A stretch of 64,000 bases of DNA from Cymodocea nodosa (taxonomy: Eukaryota > Streptophyta > Magnoliopsida > Alismatales > Cymodoceaceae). The notes beneath the pieces are model-generated. The model saw nothing but the letters and a program-made list of their open reading frames with translations. It had not been told where the DNA came from and did no database searches. The stretch covers positions 13,908,001 through 13,972,000 of the forward strand of contig CM072343.1 of assembly GCA_036874045.1 (NCBI GenBank). Reading direction: 5' to 3'. Below are positions 1 to 11,384 of this stretch, one piece after another. How positions within the stretch are numbered: position 1 is the stretch's first letter; every line of letters begins with the position of its first letter. The position numbers and the translations under genes were made by a program.

Positions 1-950
1 ATCGTCCTCCTTTATTTGATGGAATACATTTTGAATATTGGAAATATAGGATGACTGTTTTTCTTCAAAGTATAGATCATAAGTTGTGATTCATGATTTC
101 TAAACCATATACTCTGTTAACTACTCCTTATAATACTTGGACAATTATTGAAAAAGAAAATGAAACTCTGAATGCTAAGGGCTTAAATATTCTATTTTGT
201 GCATTGAGTTATGAACAGTTCAGTAAAGTGTCAACATATAAATCTGCTTATGAGGTGTGGCATGCATTAGATGTTTCATATGAAGGTACTTCTCAAGTTA
301 AAGAGACTAAAATAAACATGTTGATTCATAAGTATGAACTCTTTAAGATGCATGAAGACGAAAATATTTCTAAGATGTTTTCCAGATTTCTTGATGTCAT
401 AAACTCTTTAAAATGTTTAGGAAAGAATTTTGAACAAAAGGATTTGGTGAGGAAAATTCTCAGATCCCTAAGTTCTAAATGGTCTCAGAAAGTAACATCA
501 ATTGAGGAATCACGAGATTTAAATGTATATACTATGAATGAACTTATAGGAAACTTAATAGCTTATGAAGTTCAATTAAATGAATCACTAAGTCAAAATA
601 AACTAAAAATGAAGAAAGAAATAGCCTTCGAAATTAATTCAAATTCTGATATATCTACTAATTCTGACGAGGATTTGATTTTGCTAACTAGGAAATTCAA
701 GAATGCATGGAAAGCTAGGAAACAGCAAAGGAACAAAAATGATAAACCGTCAACGTCAAAATCATTAAATGACAAGAATTCTTCATCTAGAAAGTATGTA
801 TGTTACAACTGTAAGAAACCTAGACATCTTTCTCCAAATTGTCCTATGAAGAAAAATGAAAAGCAAAGTAGGACAAATCAGAAGAAGATGGCTCAGAAAA
901 CTCAAAAAAAAGTTTTACAAGAAAAAGGCTTTGGAGGTCACTTGGGATGA
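1..950 (+). pseudogene. gag: S1 gag (capsid/nucleocapsid), 5' partial, frameshifted
   Basis: Gag packages element RNA into cytoplasmic particles. The UBN2-like copia gag core runs from the window edge to about 600, followed by an acidic stretch and a basic region ending in a CX2CX4HX4C knuckle at 801-842. A TGA at 87-89 replaces a TGG that is intact in S2 and S4. An extra A in the A-run near 904-911 (eight As here; one A, a G and five As in S4) shifts frame and ends the ORF at 950. In S2 and S4 the gag start lies about 200 bp after the LTR. Family assignment is firm; the copy is not functional. Confidence 0.9.
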
Positions 951-2180
951 CACGTCTGAAGAGTCTGAATCTGAAGAATCAGCATTAAAATCTTCACATT
1001 CAGAAGGAAAATAATTGTTAGAAGACATTGCTCATGTGTACTTCATGGCAGATGAGTCTAAGGTAATATTTGATCTTGAAAGTCATTCAGATTTCAACTT
1101 TGATGAATTATTATGTGCTTATCATGCATTATTACAAAAACTTAAAGTATGTAACTGGAAAATAAGAATATTAGAAAATCTTCATCCATTATGGAAGAAG
1201 AAAATTGTTTCTTGTCCACTACTTTAGAAAAGTTTAAATGTGATAATGAAAATTATTCTAGAGATTTGCAAAAATTTAGATTTAATGAATGTATCTTGCA
1301 TGAACAAATACAGAATATAAATGTTGAAAAATTAAAGATAGAATCTGAAAATAAAATGTTGAGAAACAATATAAATGAACTTGAATTAGAGATAGATAAA
1401 TTAAAACTGAGAGAGCAAGATTTAAATTCTACCATTGAGAAATGAAATTTAAGTCAAACTAAGTTAGACAAACTAACTAGTACCCCTGCGGTGTCTTATA
1501 AATTTGGCTTAGAATTTGATTATCCTGAATATCCTGAATCTCAAGCCAATAAAGGATTTATTAGTTGCAGTTCAAGTAAATCTAAGACTAAAATTCCTTT
1601 TATTATGAAACAAAGTAATAAATATGTATAAGTAGGTACTTCAAGGGATGAATCATGTAGTAATAATATAAATCAATGTGATTTGTCAAATTGTACTTCT
1701 AACATGACTATAAATGTTTCTAAAAATATTGTTTCTTGTTCTGGAAATTCAGTTTCTAATGTTTCTAAAATTTCAGACAATTGTAGAAAACTGAAAAATC
1801 AGAAACCTGAGCATGTAATTCAATACACTAGTATTAGACCAATTACTCATTCTGCATGTGATAAAACTAAAAATTCTTGTGCAGAAAAAGATTTTGTATG
1901 TATGGAAAATGTTAATACAACTACAAAATCTTGGTATGAACTTACTGAAATGTATGAGCATGACCAAAATAAATTAAAATCTGATAAAAATCCGTTTGGT
2001 CTTGCTTATACTACTTCTGAAAACAAAAAGAATGATTGTAAAAGTAATAATGCTATATGTGAGTATGAAGCTAATGATAAATCAATAGTACTTACAACTA
2101 ATAAGAATATAAATGATAATGTTAAACTATTTTTAAACAAAAAGAAGGAATATGCGTTTAATGAACTTGGTCCTCAACAA
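951..2180 (+). pseudogene. S1 gag-pol linker with coiled coil
   Basis: Between knuckle and protease is a long low-complexity stretch rich in Asn, Lys, Glu and Ser, broken by stops near 1012, 1225, 1443 and 1629 and by frame changes. Residues encoded at about 1290-1445 form a strong heptad-like coiled coil (alternating Leu/Ile with Lys/Glu). Extended Gag proteins with coiled coils are a known trait of Sireviruses and have been linked to dynein light chain 8 binding; whether this copy has such a motif is not shown. The same coiled coil recurs in S4 at 50345-50640. Confidence 0.75.
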
Positions 2181-5100
2181 CCAAAATGGATCTTGGACAG
2201 TGGAGCGTCAAGTCACATGACTGGACAGAAAAGTCTATTACAAAATTTAACAAATACCATGAAAGGAAGTGTAACATTTGGAAACAAAAGCAATGATAAA
2301 ATCATAGGTATGGGCAATGCTCAAATAACTCCTACTTGTGTTATTTAGAATGTACTATATGTAGAAAACCTAGGATTTAATTTGCTGAGTGTCATAAAAC
2401 TAACTGAAAATGGATATTATGTAGTGTTTGAAGATAATGTATGCAAAATAATTGATAAAAATACAAATGAAATTAAGTTTATTGCTAAAAGAAAAGGTTC
2501 TGTATGCATTTTATCTTTACCTTCTGGTACAGTTGATTTAAATTCATGTTTGCTAGCTGAAACTAGTAATGTATATCTATGGCATAGCAGGATTGGGCAT
2601 ATAAATATGAAATTGTTACATAAACTATCTAGAAAACATTTAGTGAGAGGTTTACCAAAGATTAAATACTCAAATGACTTTATGTGTGATGCATGTGAGT
2701 TAGGTAAACTTCACAAAAACTCTTTTAAATCCAAAACTGATATTTCAAGCAAGAGAGTCTTAGAACTTATACATATGGATCTATTTGGACCAACAAGAAT
2801 CATGAGTCTTGGTGGTAAACGGTATGTATTTGTTTTAGTAGATGACTTCTCTAAATACACTTGGGTATATTTTCTAGCATCTAAGATAGAAGTTTTTGAA
2901 AAATTTAAAAGGTTTTGCAATTTTGTTCAAAATGAGTAAAGTGTCTCTATTCAAAAACTTAGGAGTGATCATGGAACTGAATTTGATAATGATCAAATGG
3001 ATAACTATTATAATGAGCATGACATTGATCACAGATTTTCTTTTCCAAGAGCACCATGTCAAAATGGTGTTGTTGAGAGAAAGAATAGATCACTTCAAGA
3101 AATGGCCAGAACTATGTTGATTAAACATAAGTTACCTCAAAATCTTTGGGCTGAAGCAGTAAATACAACTTGTTATGTTATTAATAGAAGTCATTTAAGA
3201 CCTCATGTTAATAAAACTCCTTTTGAAATTATGTTTAATAGGGTTCCAAAAATTTCCTATATGAAACCATTTGGCTGCAAGTGTTTTATTCTAAATACTA
3301 AGGATAAAAGGGATAAATTTCAAGTCAAATTAGATGAAGGAATTTTTGTAGGTTACTCTACTAGAAGTAAAGCCTATAGAGTATATAACAAGACTTCTAG
3401 GACTATTGAAGAAACCCTCCATGTAAGCTTCAATGAAAATTCTTTTAGAGAATCTCAATCTAAAGCTAATAATGTTGATTTGATCAATCTTCCAAAAGAG
3501 TTAGAGATCAATAGAGAGATTGATGATTTATCTGAGAAAATCAAAAATATGAACTTAAATGATCAAACTAATGATGAAAGTGATGTACATTCAAATGTTG
3601 ATGAGAATATTGAGGAAAATCAGAGAAATTGGCGTTATTCTTCATCACATCCCATTACTCAAGTCATTGGTAATATTAATGAGGGAGTTAAAACTAGAGC
3701 TTCAGTAAATTTAAATAGTATGTGTATGTTTGTTTCTATGGTGGAACCAAGGAATATACAAGAAGCATTATCTGATGAAAATTGGATAGTGGCAATGCAA
3801 CAAGAACTAAATCAATTCATTAGAAATGATGTATGGGAATTAGTCTCTCTACCAGAAAATCAGTCCATAATAGGTACAAAGTGGATATTTAGAAACAAAA
3901 CTAACGAAACTGGTCAAGTTATATGGAATAAAGCTAGATTAGTTGCACAAGGGTATACACAGGAAGAAGGATTAGATTATGATGAAACATTTGCTCCTGT
4001 GGCTAGGTTAGAAAGTATTAGAATATTATTGGCCTATGCTTGTTATATGGATTTTAAATTATGTCAAATGGATGTAAAGAGTGCATTTCTAAATGGTTTA
4101 ATTAATGAAGAAGTCTATGTAAAACAACCACCTGGATTTGAAGATATTAAAAATCCTGACTTTGTGTATAAATTGAAGAAAGCCTTATATGGTTTGAAGC
4201 AAGCACCTAGATCATGGTATGAAAGATTGTCTACTTTTTTAATAGAAAAAGGCTATATCATGGGAAAAGTGGATCATACTCTATTTATTAAGAGAGATGG
4301 TAAAGATCAGATTATTGTTCAAATATACGTGGATGATATAATCTTTGGAGCAACCTCTGATAAGTTGATAGAAATATTCTATGAAGAGATGACTAATCAG
4401 TTTGAAATGAGTATGATAGGAGAACTTTCATATTTTCTAGGACTTCAAATTAAGCAAATGGATAAAGGTATATTTTTAAATCAGGAAAAATATGTAGATG
4501 AAATGCTTAAGAAATTTAATTTTAATGATACAAGGATTCGCGGAACTCCTATGAGTACTACTTTAAAGATAGATATTGATGACATAGGAAAATCTATAGA
4601 TCAAAGAAAATACAGAAGTATGATTGGTTCTTTACTTTATTTGACTTCTAGTAAACCTGATATTATGTTTGCTGTGTGTGTTTGTGCTAGATTTCAATCT
4701 AATCCCAAAGAATCACACTTAATTGCAGTTAAAAGAATATTTAGATATATACAAGGAACTAAAAATTTCAGACTATATTATTCTAAGGATAGTTCAATAG
4801 ATCTTATAGGATATACTAATGCTGATTATGCAGGATCTAAATCTGATAGGAAGAGTACCAGTGGCACATGTCAATTATTGGGAAATAATTTGGTGTCATG
4901 GTTTAGTAAAAAGCAAAACTGTGTAGAACTTTCTACTATAGAAGCTGAATATGTTGCTGCTGCACTGTGTTGCACTCAGATTCTATGGATAAGGCAAACT
5001 TTAGAAGATTTTGGATTATCTTATGATACAATTGAGATTTATTGTGATAGTAGTTCTGCAATAAATCTTTCCAAAAATCCTGTATTACATTCAAGAGCAA

Positions 5101-5276
5101 AGCATATAGAGGTTAGACATCATTTTCCAAGAGATAACATAATTAAAGGAAAAATTAAATTAGAATTTGTGTCTAGTAAAAATCAATTAGCTGATATATT
5201 TACAAAACCTCTAGACGAAAATACATTCTGCAACATTAGATTAAATTTAGGTATTTGTAGGTTATGTGATGTGTAA
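2181..5276 (+). pseudogene. pol: S1 pol: protease, integrase, RT, RNase H
   Basis: Encodes the replication enzymes. In order: aspartic protease with DSGASSHM (D at 2196-2198); GAG-pre-integrase HHCC zinc-binding segment at about 2578-2705; integrase core with the first Asp near DLFGP (about 2778) and the ERK glutamate region near 3070; copia RT with YVDD at 4326-4337; RNase H with the NADYAGSKSDRKSTSG block (about 4815) and the AKHIEVRHHF block near the end. TAA at 5274-5276 is the natural stop. Stops at 2346-2348 (TAG) and 2937-2939 (TAA) break the frame, but 2997-5276 is open for 759 codons, so decay is recent or slow. C2 encodes a diverged relative. Confidence 0.93.
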
Positions 5277-6360
5277 AATGCTTAAACTCCACATAAAAAG
5301 ATAAATATTATTGATGATGTTGTTCACCTCATAGATATTATATACTTATCATAAATATCTAAAGTAATATCTAAACTACTGCTTAAGATACTATGTATTT
5401 ATTGTAAAATCATAGTAGTATCTTATTGATTTTAAGTAGTTTATCAATTTTAATGGTTTTTACGATTTTAAGTGAAAGTGTAAATGAAAAACATTAAATA
5501 CTTCTAACATTCTGAAATTTTGATTAAATGTTTTCTTTGAATCAAGGAAAATGCATATGATCATGCATAAATTTGACTTAATTGATTAAATTTGTAGAAT
5601 AAGTTATATGTAACTCATCTTAAACTGTTAATCAAAAGTATAAGCTTATTGAAACTGATTCATATTCTCAATACAATCATAGAAGTAAAAATTGTATGAG
5701 ATTTGTGTTTTATTGCATCTGTATAATGAAATACATATATATTGTGCTTAAAATGAAAAGTGCTTACAAAGTGAAAATCTTTGAGAGTTTATTGATCAGT
5801 TTTATCACGAGCCTTTTATACTTGAGCAGATAGGTATGTAAGGATTGTTGTCCTGAAAAAGGATTCTTTAAATTTGGCAACCTAAGGTCATGATCAGATT
5901 TGGGATTGTTGACTGAATGCTCATTACACGGGTCCATTAGAAAGCTCTTGTATGATTCAAGCTTTTCAACTTAACTTTTAAAGAAAATTATCAATATTCC
6001 CTATTTTGAAAAAAAAAAAAATTTGTTTCATTAATTACAGATATCTTTGAATCGCATATAGTTTCTACCAATATGACTACTGATTTATTGAATCAACATT
6101 AGTACTTTTGAAAACGTTTATTTGAGATACATTCTTTTATTCTCCTTGAATTAATCACATTTAGTTCAAAGTTGTGTTTTGATTCATATACAGTAGGAAT
6201 TGATTTTGGAAATCATTTTTGATGATGTCAGAATAACGAAAGTGTCTGAAAGGAAAATTTAAAAGTATAGTTATACTTAACATCTATTGTCACTACAAGT
6301 ATATTTTGTATTTTGGTTGAATATATTTGAAGTATATTTGTAGGGGGAGGATTAACAATG
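5277..6360 (+). other. S1 post-pol noncoding tail, shared with gypsy family G
   Basis: No ORF of note. From about 5540 onward the sequence aligns by eye with the reverse complement of the tails of G-L (about 23340-24300) and G-R (about 50930-51900). The best block is 5700-5960, including GGTATGTAAGGATTGTTG and the bases around CAGATTTGGGATTG. The tail ends in a purine tract TAGGGGGAGG at 6341-6350, and the C2 tail has a comparable GTAAGGGGAG the same distance after its pol. A shared RNA function (packaging, 3' processing) is possible but unproven. Confidence 0.75.
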
Positions 6361-6820
6361 TCGAAAACAGATTAATATATTTTAGAATACAAATCTTACT
6401 TAATTTGAATTAATGTCCTCTTAAAATCTTGATGAAATAATTTAAAAAGACAAATAAACTATTCTAGATTCAATGGACAAAATGTTCAAATAGTTTACAA
6501 TGTTCTCAAGATAATGTTAAGTTTAGCATGTGTGTTGTTTTCAGAACGTTTTAGTTGGAAGCATCCGAAACTTGTTTAAGTGTACTAACTAGATGTTATA
6601 TTAGATAAGGTAACGTGTAAAACTGCCTCTAGACAACGTTTTACTTGTTAGGTTAGTTAACTCAATGAGTTATACTTGAATATTTCGGGTACCTTGATTG
6701 AATAAGCTTTATTCAATATTTATTTAATTTCTAAACCCGACTTCTCTTCACGTTGAGTTATACGCCTAAAAAACCCTATTTAAACACTTATTACACGGGC
6801 ACTTAGGTTATTTGTAAACT
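6361..6820 (+). promoter_or_regulatory. Putative internal promoter region before S1 ORF2
   Basis: Noncoding. It holds motif copies TTAACTCAATGAGTTA (about 6657) and ACGTTGAGTTATA (about 6750), then a TATA-like CTATTTAAAC near 6769-6778 about 45 bp before the ORF2 ATG. The G elements place the same kind of motif cluster and an A/T box ahead of their ORF2, which suggests that ORF2 has its own promoter. This is inference from arrangement; a splice leader is an alternative. Confidence 0.4.
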
Positions 6821-9136
6821 TTGTCAAGAAAATCTTTCCCGCTTGTTGCTGTTACAACCTGCGACGATGGTCTCCAAGTTCTACAAAGGTTGTGGCAGAG
6901 GAAAAGGCAAATCAGAGGAGATGTACAAGGAAAAGAAATAGAGAATGACGAAGTTCCACGTACTTGGTTTAAGAAAATATTTCGAGTGGACAAAAGGTTA
7001 GTAGAAATTTATAGTGAATATTTCTTTCCTGAAGGTATACTAAATGAAGTTAGACAAGAACTCCAAAATACTGATGCTAGTATTACATACATGGGGATTC
7101 GAAGTAAATTTGATAGAGAATACAGAATGAAATGTGCTGAGATTGCATTTTTGGAACAGTATGCAAAATATTTGGAAAAAGGTGTAGGTTCATCAAATAG
7201 AACTCCTCAAACTCCTATAAATGGTACAAGACTACATGCATTTGAGGAAGAGCATGAATCTGCTATCCCTACTCTTTTATATTCAAAACAAGTAGAATCA
7301 AATATTGCTGTAGACAAAACAAAAGTTGACAGTCTTCGAAAGGCCGTTGCAATAGAAAGTGCCTTAGAAGAATTAAAGTAGAACACTTTTATAGAGCAAT
7401 TTGAAAAGAAAACAACAATACTTGAAGAGGAGAAACAGAAATGTTATAGTAGAAGGAAAGTCAAAAAAATTATGTCTAAGGAAACAAAGTCTATTGAAAA
7501 AGGAAAATCAGATGAAAATTTATTTTCAACGGACAATGTAGGTCTAGACATTGTACCGTATTGTGCATCTGATAAACTCATCAGTTCTGAACACACTGAA
7601 ACTGATGAAGATAATGAGACTTTATTTTCCCTTGCTAGAAAGCTTGAGAAGAAATACAAGTCAAATATGAGCTCAAGTTTTTCTATTAGTACAAGTCCTG
7701 ATGATGCAGAAATTGACAAATCAGAGCATCAGGCACCTGACATTGAACAAGTTATTGCAGATATAATTGACAATGTTGAAGTAGTAACTAGTTCACAGGC
7801 TGAATTGTCTAAAGTAGCAGATATTGAAAATGTTACGACTCCAGAAGAGCTAAAAGTTAACCATCCTTCTTCAGAATCTATAGAAGCAGAGTCTGAGAAT
7901 TCACATCATGAATCAATGGAAATATCTGTTGAATAGCATGAACAATTACAAACAGATACACCGGTTGTAGAATTTGTGGAAAAATTGAACTCTGAACATT
8001 CTATAGAGACTGAACAGATGAATGTTGAGCATATTGACAATGCTCCTAACTCTGTTGAAGCTGAAGAATCAAGCTTACTTGAGCAGCTTCAAGATAATAT
8101 TTTGGAAGAGGAACAACATGACATTCATTTTGAAGAAGAGGTTCCTGAAGATGAATTAGACTCTAAATCACGGCTTCAGGTATCACCTTCTTTGTGTACA
8201 ATATTACAAATTCAAGGTAATACAATTCATTTTAGATCTGAAGAAGCATTACAGAAATACAATAATCTGATTACATGTCAGATTCTACATGCTTGTCCAA
8301 TAAAGTTCAGAAATTTGATGGAAATGAGAGATCTATTTGAGTTTCAAGGCCTCATAAAATTCTTGCCAGTAGGAACCAAATGGAAACAATACACAAAGCT
8401 TATTGTAGCTTTTTATAGCAATCTAGTCAAGAATGGAAATTTTCTAAAAACTCAAATAAATCAACATGAGTTTATTTTGTCTCTTGAATTAATTTTTGAA
8501 GTTTTGGGATTAAAGAATGAAGGTGTTGTTGTTATGAACAGATTTGACATGATTAGACAACTGGAATGGAGCATTCATTCTTTATCAAAAATTCCAGATG
8601 TATATTCTGAAATGAGATTAATGGAAAATCTGAATGTAGAGGCAAGGTTTATTGCAAATATATTGCATGCAAATTTATTTTAAAGAGTTGGACACAATTT
8701 GGAAGTCAGCAGAAACTATTTATATGCAACTTATGGCCTGCTGAATAGAATTCAAATAAATTGGTTTGATGCTTTTATGTCTCAACTACAGCATATGAGT
8801 TCAAAGTTATTTTATGGTGATGTTGTATGTAGAATCCTTGCAAGCCAATTGACTTTATCCTACTGGCCCTCTAAAACTAAAGGCATGAGAGCATTTAGTG
8901 TTAAAGATTTGCAAAAATTCCAGGCCATGCATAAACCTCAACGACAACATCAACAACAACCTGATTATATAGACCATATACAACAACAACAACAAAGTTA
9001 TTCAGTTCAAGCAGAACAGCAAACCCAGCTACCTCCTGACTTAGATGTAGTGCTTAACGACATCAGAAATGATATTAGGCATCTAGGAGATAAAATATGT
9101 AATGCTATAAGTGATATACTTAGGAGGGGTCGATAA
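6821..9136 (+). pseudogene. S1 ORF2, env-position protein with plant-transposon-like domain
   Basis: One 772-codon frame broken by in-frame stops at 7379 (TAG), 7934 (TAG) and 8681 (TAA). The N-terminal part has a charged helical region; the middle is acidic and low-complexity (about residues 200-440). The conserved domain (about 445-710) contains DLFEFQGLIKF, FYSNLVKNGNF, LGLKNEG, a conserved IANIL and INWFDAFMSQL...LFYGD. The C-terminus is Gln-rich with a short helix. The domain aligns collinearly with ORF2 of the gypsy elements G-L and G-R and resembles the putative plant transposon protein domain (Transposase_32 type) by its FY-NL and LGL-NEG blocks; that name is my recognition, not a search. 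No signal peptide or clear membrane span was seen, which argues against a true envelope protein. Confidence 0.75.
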
Positions 9137-9634
9137 CTATTTTTGTTTGTTTCTAAATACAAAATCTAATGTTTGTATTACTTGTTTGATTCATTGAACA
9201 ATACATTTTTCTGTAAAAATGTTCAATTATTATTCTTGTTTACAGAAAGAGTTGTTGTAATTCTCTTATATATATATATATATATTCTCTATAATTATCT
9301 TTTTGATTAATGACAAAAAGGGGGAGAAATATTATAAAAAGATGATTATGATCTTAATTGCATATATATATTATAAAAGGAGATGCTATTTAAATGGTTA
9401 TTGTAATCTGACAAATGATAATTAGAAAACTGATACTTATATAATTATTGACATCTGAGAATTTTAGTTTTGAGAGGTAAAATTTACACAAACAATAGAA
9501 ATAAGCTTAAGTGAACTTAAGTCAACAAACAAGTTTGTTGAATTAAAAGTTAACCCAACGAAGATGCTTTGTTGAGTTAAACATATTTCATAATTGATTT
9601 AATATGGTTTTGTCATCATAAAAAAGGGGGAGAT
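9137..9634 (+). promoter_or_regulatory. S1 3' UTR with two purine tracts
   Basis: Tract CAAAAAGGGGGAGA at 9315-9328 and tract AAAAAGGGGGAGA at 9621-9633, the second ending two bases before the LTR. The latter should prime plus-strand DNA. Multiple polypurine tracts are a known Sirevirus feature. Also present are a TA repeat near 9267-9285 and TTAACCCAACGAA/TTTGTTGAGTTAAA motifs at 9550-9582. Confidence 0.8.
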
Positions 9635-10822
9635 TGTTGAGTATTTTTGTTTTGATGATGTGTGCTGAATGAATATAATCATATTTGCTCAATTACTATT
9701 GCTTGTGAAAAGAAATTAAAATCATCAATTAATATAGAAAAAGCTTACTAATATAAACACTTGTCTGTATTGGATCTGAAGTTAATAACTAGTCGTTTCG
9801 TTGCATTAATTTCTCATTTAGCTAAACGTTAAGTTAACGTGTGTTTTTATTGAAAAGCATGATATGTTTTAAAGTTATATCTTCTGTATCATGAATAGTG
9901 CACGTTTAGACAACTCGTTAAGTTAGAGTTTTGTTTGTTTAGAGGTCACGTGAGAACTCATTAAGTTAGAAGTTTAAAGGTTAAAATAGGTCACGTGATA
10001 ACTCATTAAGTTAGTGAGTAAAAGAGGAGACGAACTCGTTAAGTTAGTGTTATACACGTGGTGAAATTATAAGTTACGAATGTTATATTGTATCACGTGA
10101 GGTGCACATGTTTAACTCGTTAAGTTAACATAACTAAATGCGTTGAGTTGCTATATTGAACACTAAGGCAACACGTTAGGTTAGCATTATAAACTTAAGT
10201 TGTTATTTTTGCACGTGGTAAAATTCTTATTATAAAAACATTTGTTTATTACTGAATCGGTGAGTTAAAGTTTTTCTTCGGAGACTTACAGGCATAACTA
10301 TCCGAAAGGTAACTTAAGTCATGTTTTCAGGTATTGACACGTGTCTCACTAGTTTTATAATATAAAGTGTTTTTCGATGACTTACATCTGTAACTATCCG
10401 AAACTTAAATTGTTTTCGGTGAGTTATCGTTTAACCTTCCGAAAGAAAGGTTAAGCTGGTTCGTTGAGTTAGCATAACACCACAAACTTAGTTTGTTGAG
10501 TTAGCTGCAATACTTGTCACGTGAAATGGCACATGAGGAACTCGTTAAGTTAGAAACGTTAAGTTATATATATATACTTGTGTTACTCGTTTAGTTAACA
10601 TTAAAGTAACAACTTCTTATTACACTGATGAAAAATTTTTGGATGAGAAAGTTTATTTTGTAGGAAATTTTTTAGAGATCTCGGACTGATGATTAAAGAA
10701 AATTCAAAATATAAACGTGGGTTAGAACGTGTGTGTTTCGATGAAGGAAAAAGAAAAGACGTGGAGAAGTGGAAAACTGGTAGTGGTTAAACGTGAAGGA
10801 TATGCATGAAATGAAGATACAG

Positions 10823-10830
10823 TATAAAAG
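10823..10830 (+). promoter_or_regulatory. TATA box of the S-family LTR
   Basis: TATAAAAG, identical in S2 (16483-16490), S3 (35069-35076) and S4 (48347-48354), placed directly downstream of the motif-rich U3. Transcription should start about 25-35 bp downstream, just before the hairpins. Confidence 0.75.
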
Positions 10831-10855
10831 GCATAGAATTCTCGTTGATCAAACT

Positions 10856-10934
10856 ATCCTTGCACACAAAACGAAAAATCTTTTCAAGGATCAAACCATC
10901 CCTGCACACCAAAAGAAAAATCTTTTTCAGGGAT
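10856..10934 (+). other. Two tandem RNA hairpins in the LTR R/U5 region
   Basis: Stem 1 pairs ATCCTTG (10856-10862) with CAAGGAT (10885-10891). Stem 2 pairs ATCCCTG (10898-10904) with CAGGGAT (10928-10934). In S4 stem 1 changes to ATCCCTG/CAGGGAT (48380-48415), a change on both sides that keeps pairing. S2 and S4 also show G-U variants. S3 keeps only one hairpin. The covariation supports a real structure near the 5' end of the transcript. Confidence 0.6.
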
Positions 10935-11384
10935 CAAAAACACCTCTTCGGGCAAAATCTCTCAAGTGGAAGAAAATTTAGTGAACCATAAAAAGGTAAG
11001 ATTTTTGTCACTGAAGATTTGAAGTATCAGAAGAAAACAAATTCGGTGAAGCATAAAAAGACAAGATATTCGTCATTGAAGAATTGCTGAAGAAGAAAGA
11101 AGAAGAAAGATCTCAAACAGGGAGAAATATTTTAAATTCCGCAAATTAGTTTTCTCTGTTTGTAGTTATGAAATTGTATAGATGAAACATGGTATCGAAA
11201 TATAATTGCATCTACAATTTCTGAGGAGAATTGAATTGTATAGTGTAATTGAAATCTTGAATAAAAATGATTTTATGAAAACAATGTCTCGACTTGTTTT
11301 TGAGTTTTAAAGTTTCAATTATATTTCAGAAAATATTAAAAATACACAATTTACCCCCCTCTGGTGTAGCCATACGATCCTACA

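Larger units (their letters stand above)
1..11384 (+). mobile_element. Sirevirus (Ty1/copia) element S1, 5' end outside window
   Basis: Order seen: gag with CCHC knuckle, long coiled-coil linker, protease, GAG-pre-integrase, integrase, RT, RNase H, about 1.5 kb of noncoding DNA, a 772-codon extra ORF, purine tracts and a 1750 bp LTR. This order (integrase before RT, extra ORF in the env position, long LTR, tract followed by ATTGTTGA) is the Sirevirus/Maximus type of Ty1/copia. Comparison with S2 suggests that about 50 bp of gag plus the primer site and 5' LTR lie left of the window. It sits in the LTR of A1. The bases after its right end are TCAAG, but the matching left duplication is not visible. 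It is inactive: several stops and a frameshift. Confidence 0.93.
9635..11384 (+). repeat. S1 3' LTR (1750 bp)
   Basis: Begins TGTTGAGTATTTTTG and ends GATCCTACA. U3 is packed with CGTTAAGTTA-type motifs (at least ten) and seven CACGTG boxes between about 9945 and 10525, plus a TCGGAGACTTAC...TAACTATCCGAAA module (10255-10450) that S2 and S4 lack. TATAAAAG lies at 10823-10830, followed by paired hairpins. Four other near-identical copies occur in the window (S2, S3, S4, S5). Confidence 0.95.

Noticed and set aside
6821..9136. True envelope gene in S1
   Set aside because: No signal peptide, fusion peptide or transmembrane segment is visible; the conserved domain matches a cytosolic or nuclear type of plant transposon-associated protein.
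9800..10560. CRISPR-like regular repeats
   Set aside because: The repeated units are short, degenerate, irregularly spaced and inside a eukaryotic LTR.
10793..10981. ORF with repeated DQT-PAHQKKNLF units, also at 48317-48514
   Set aside because: It starts upstream of the TATA box and simply reads through the hairpin repeats of the LTR; no promoter places it in a transcript.
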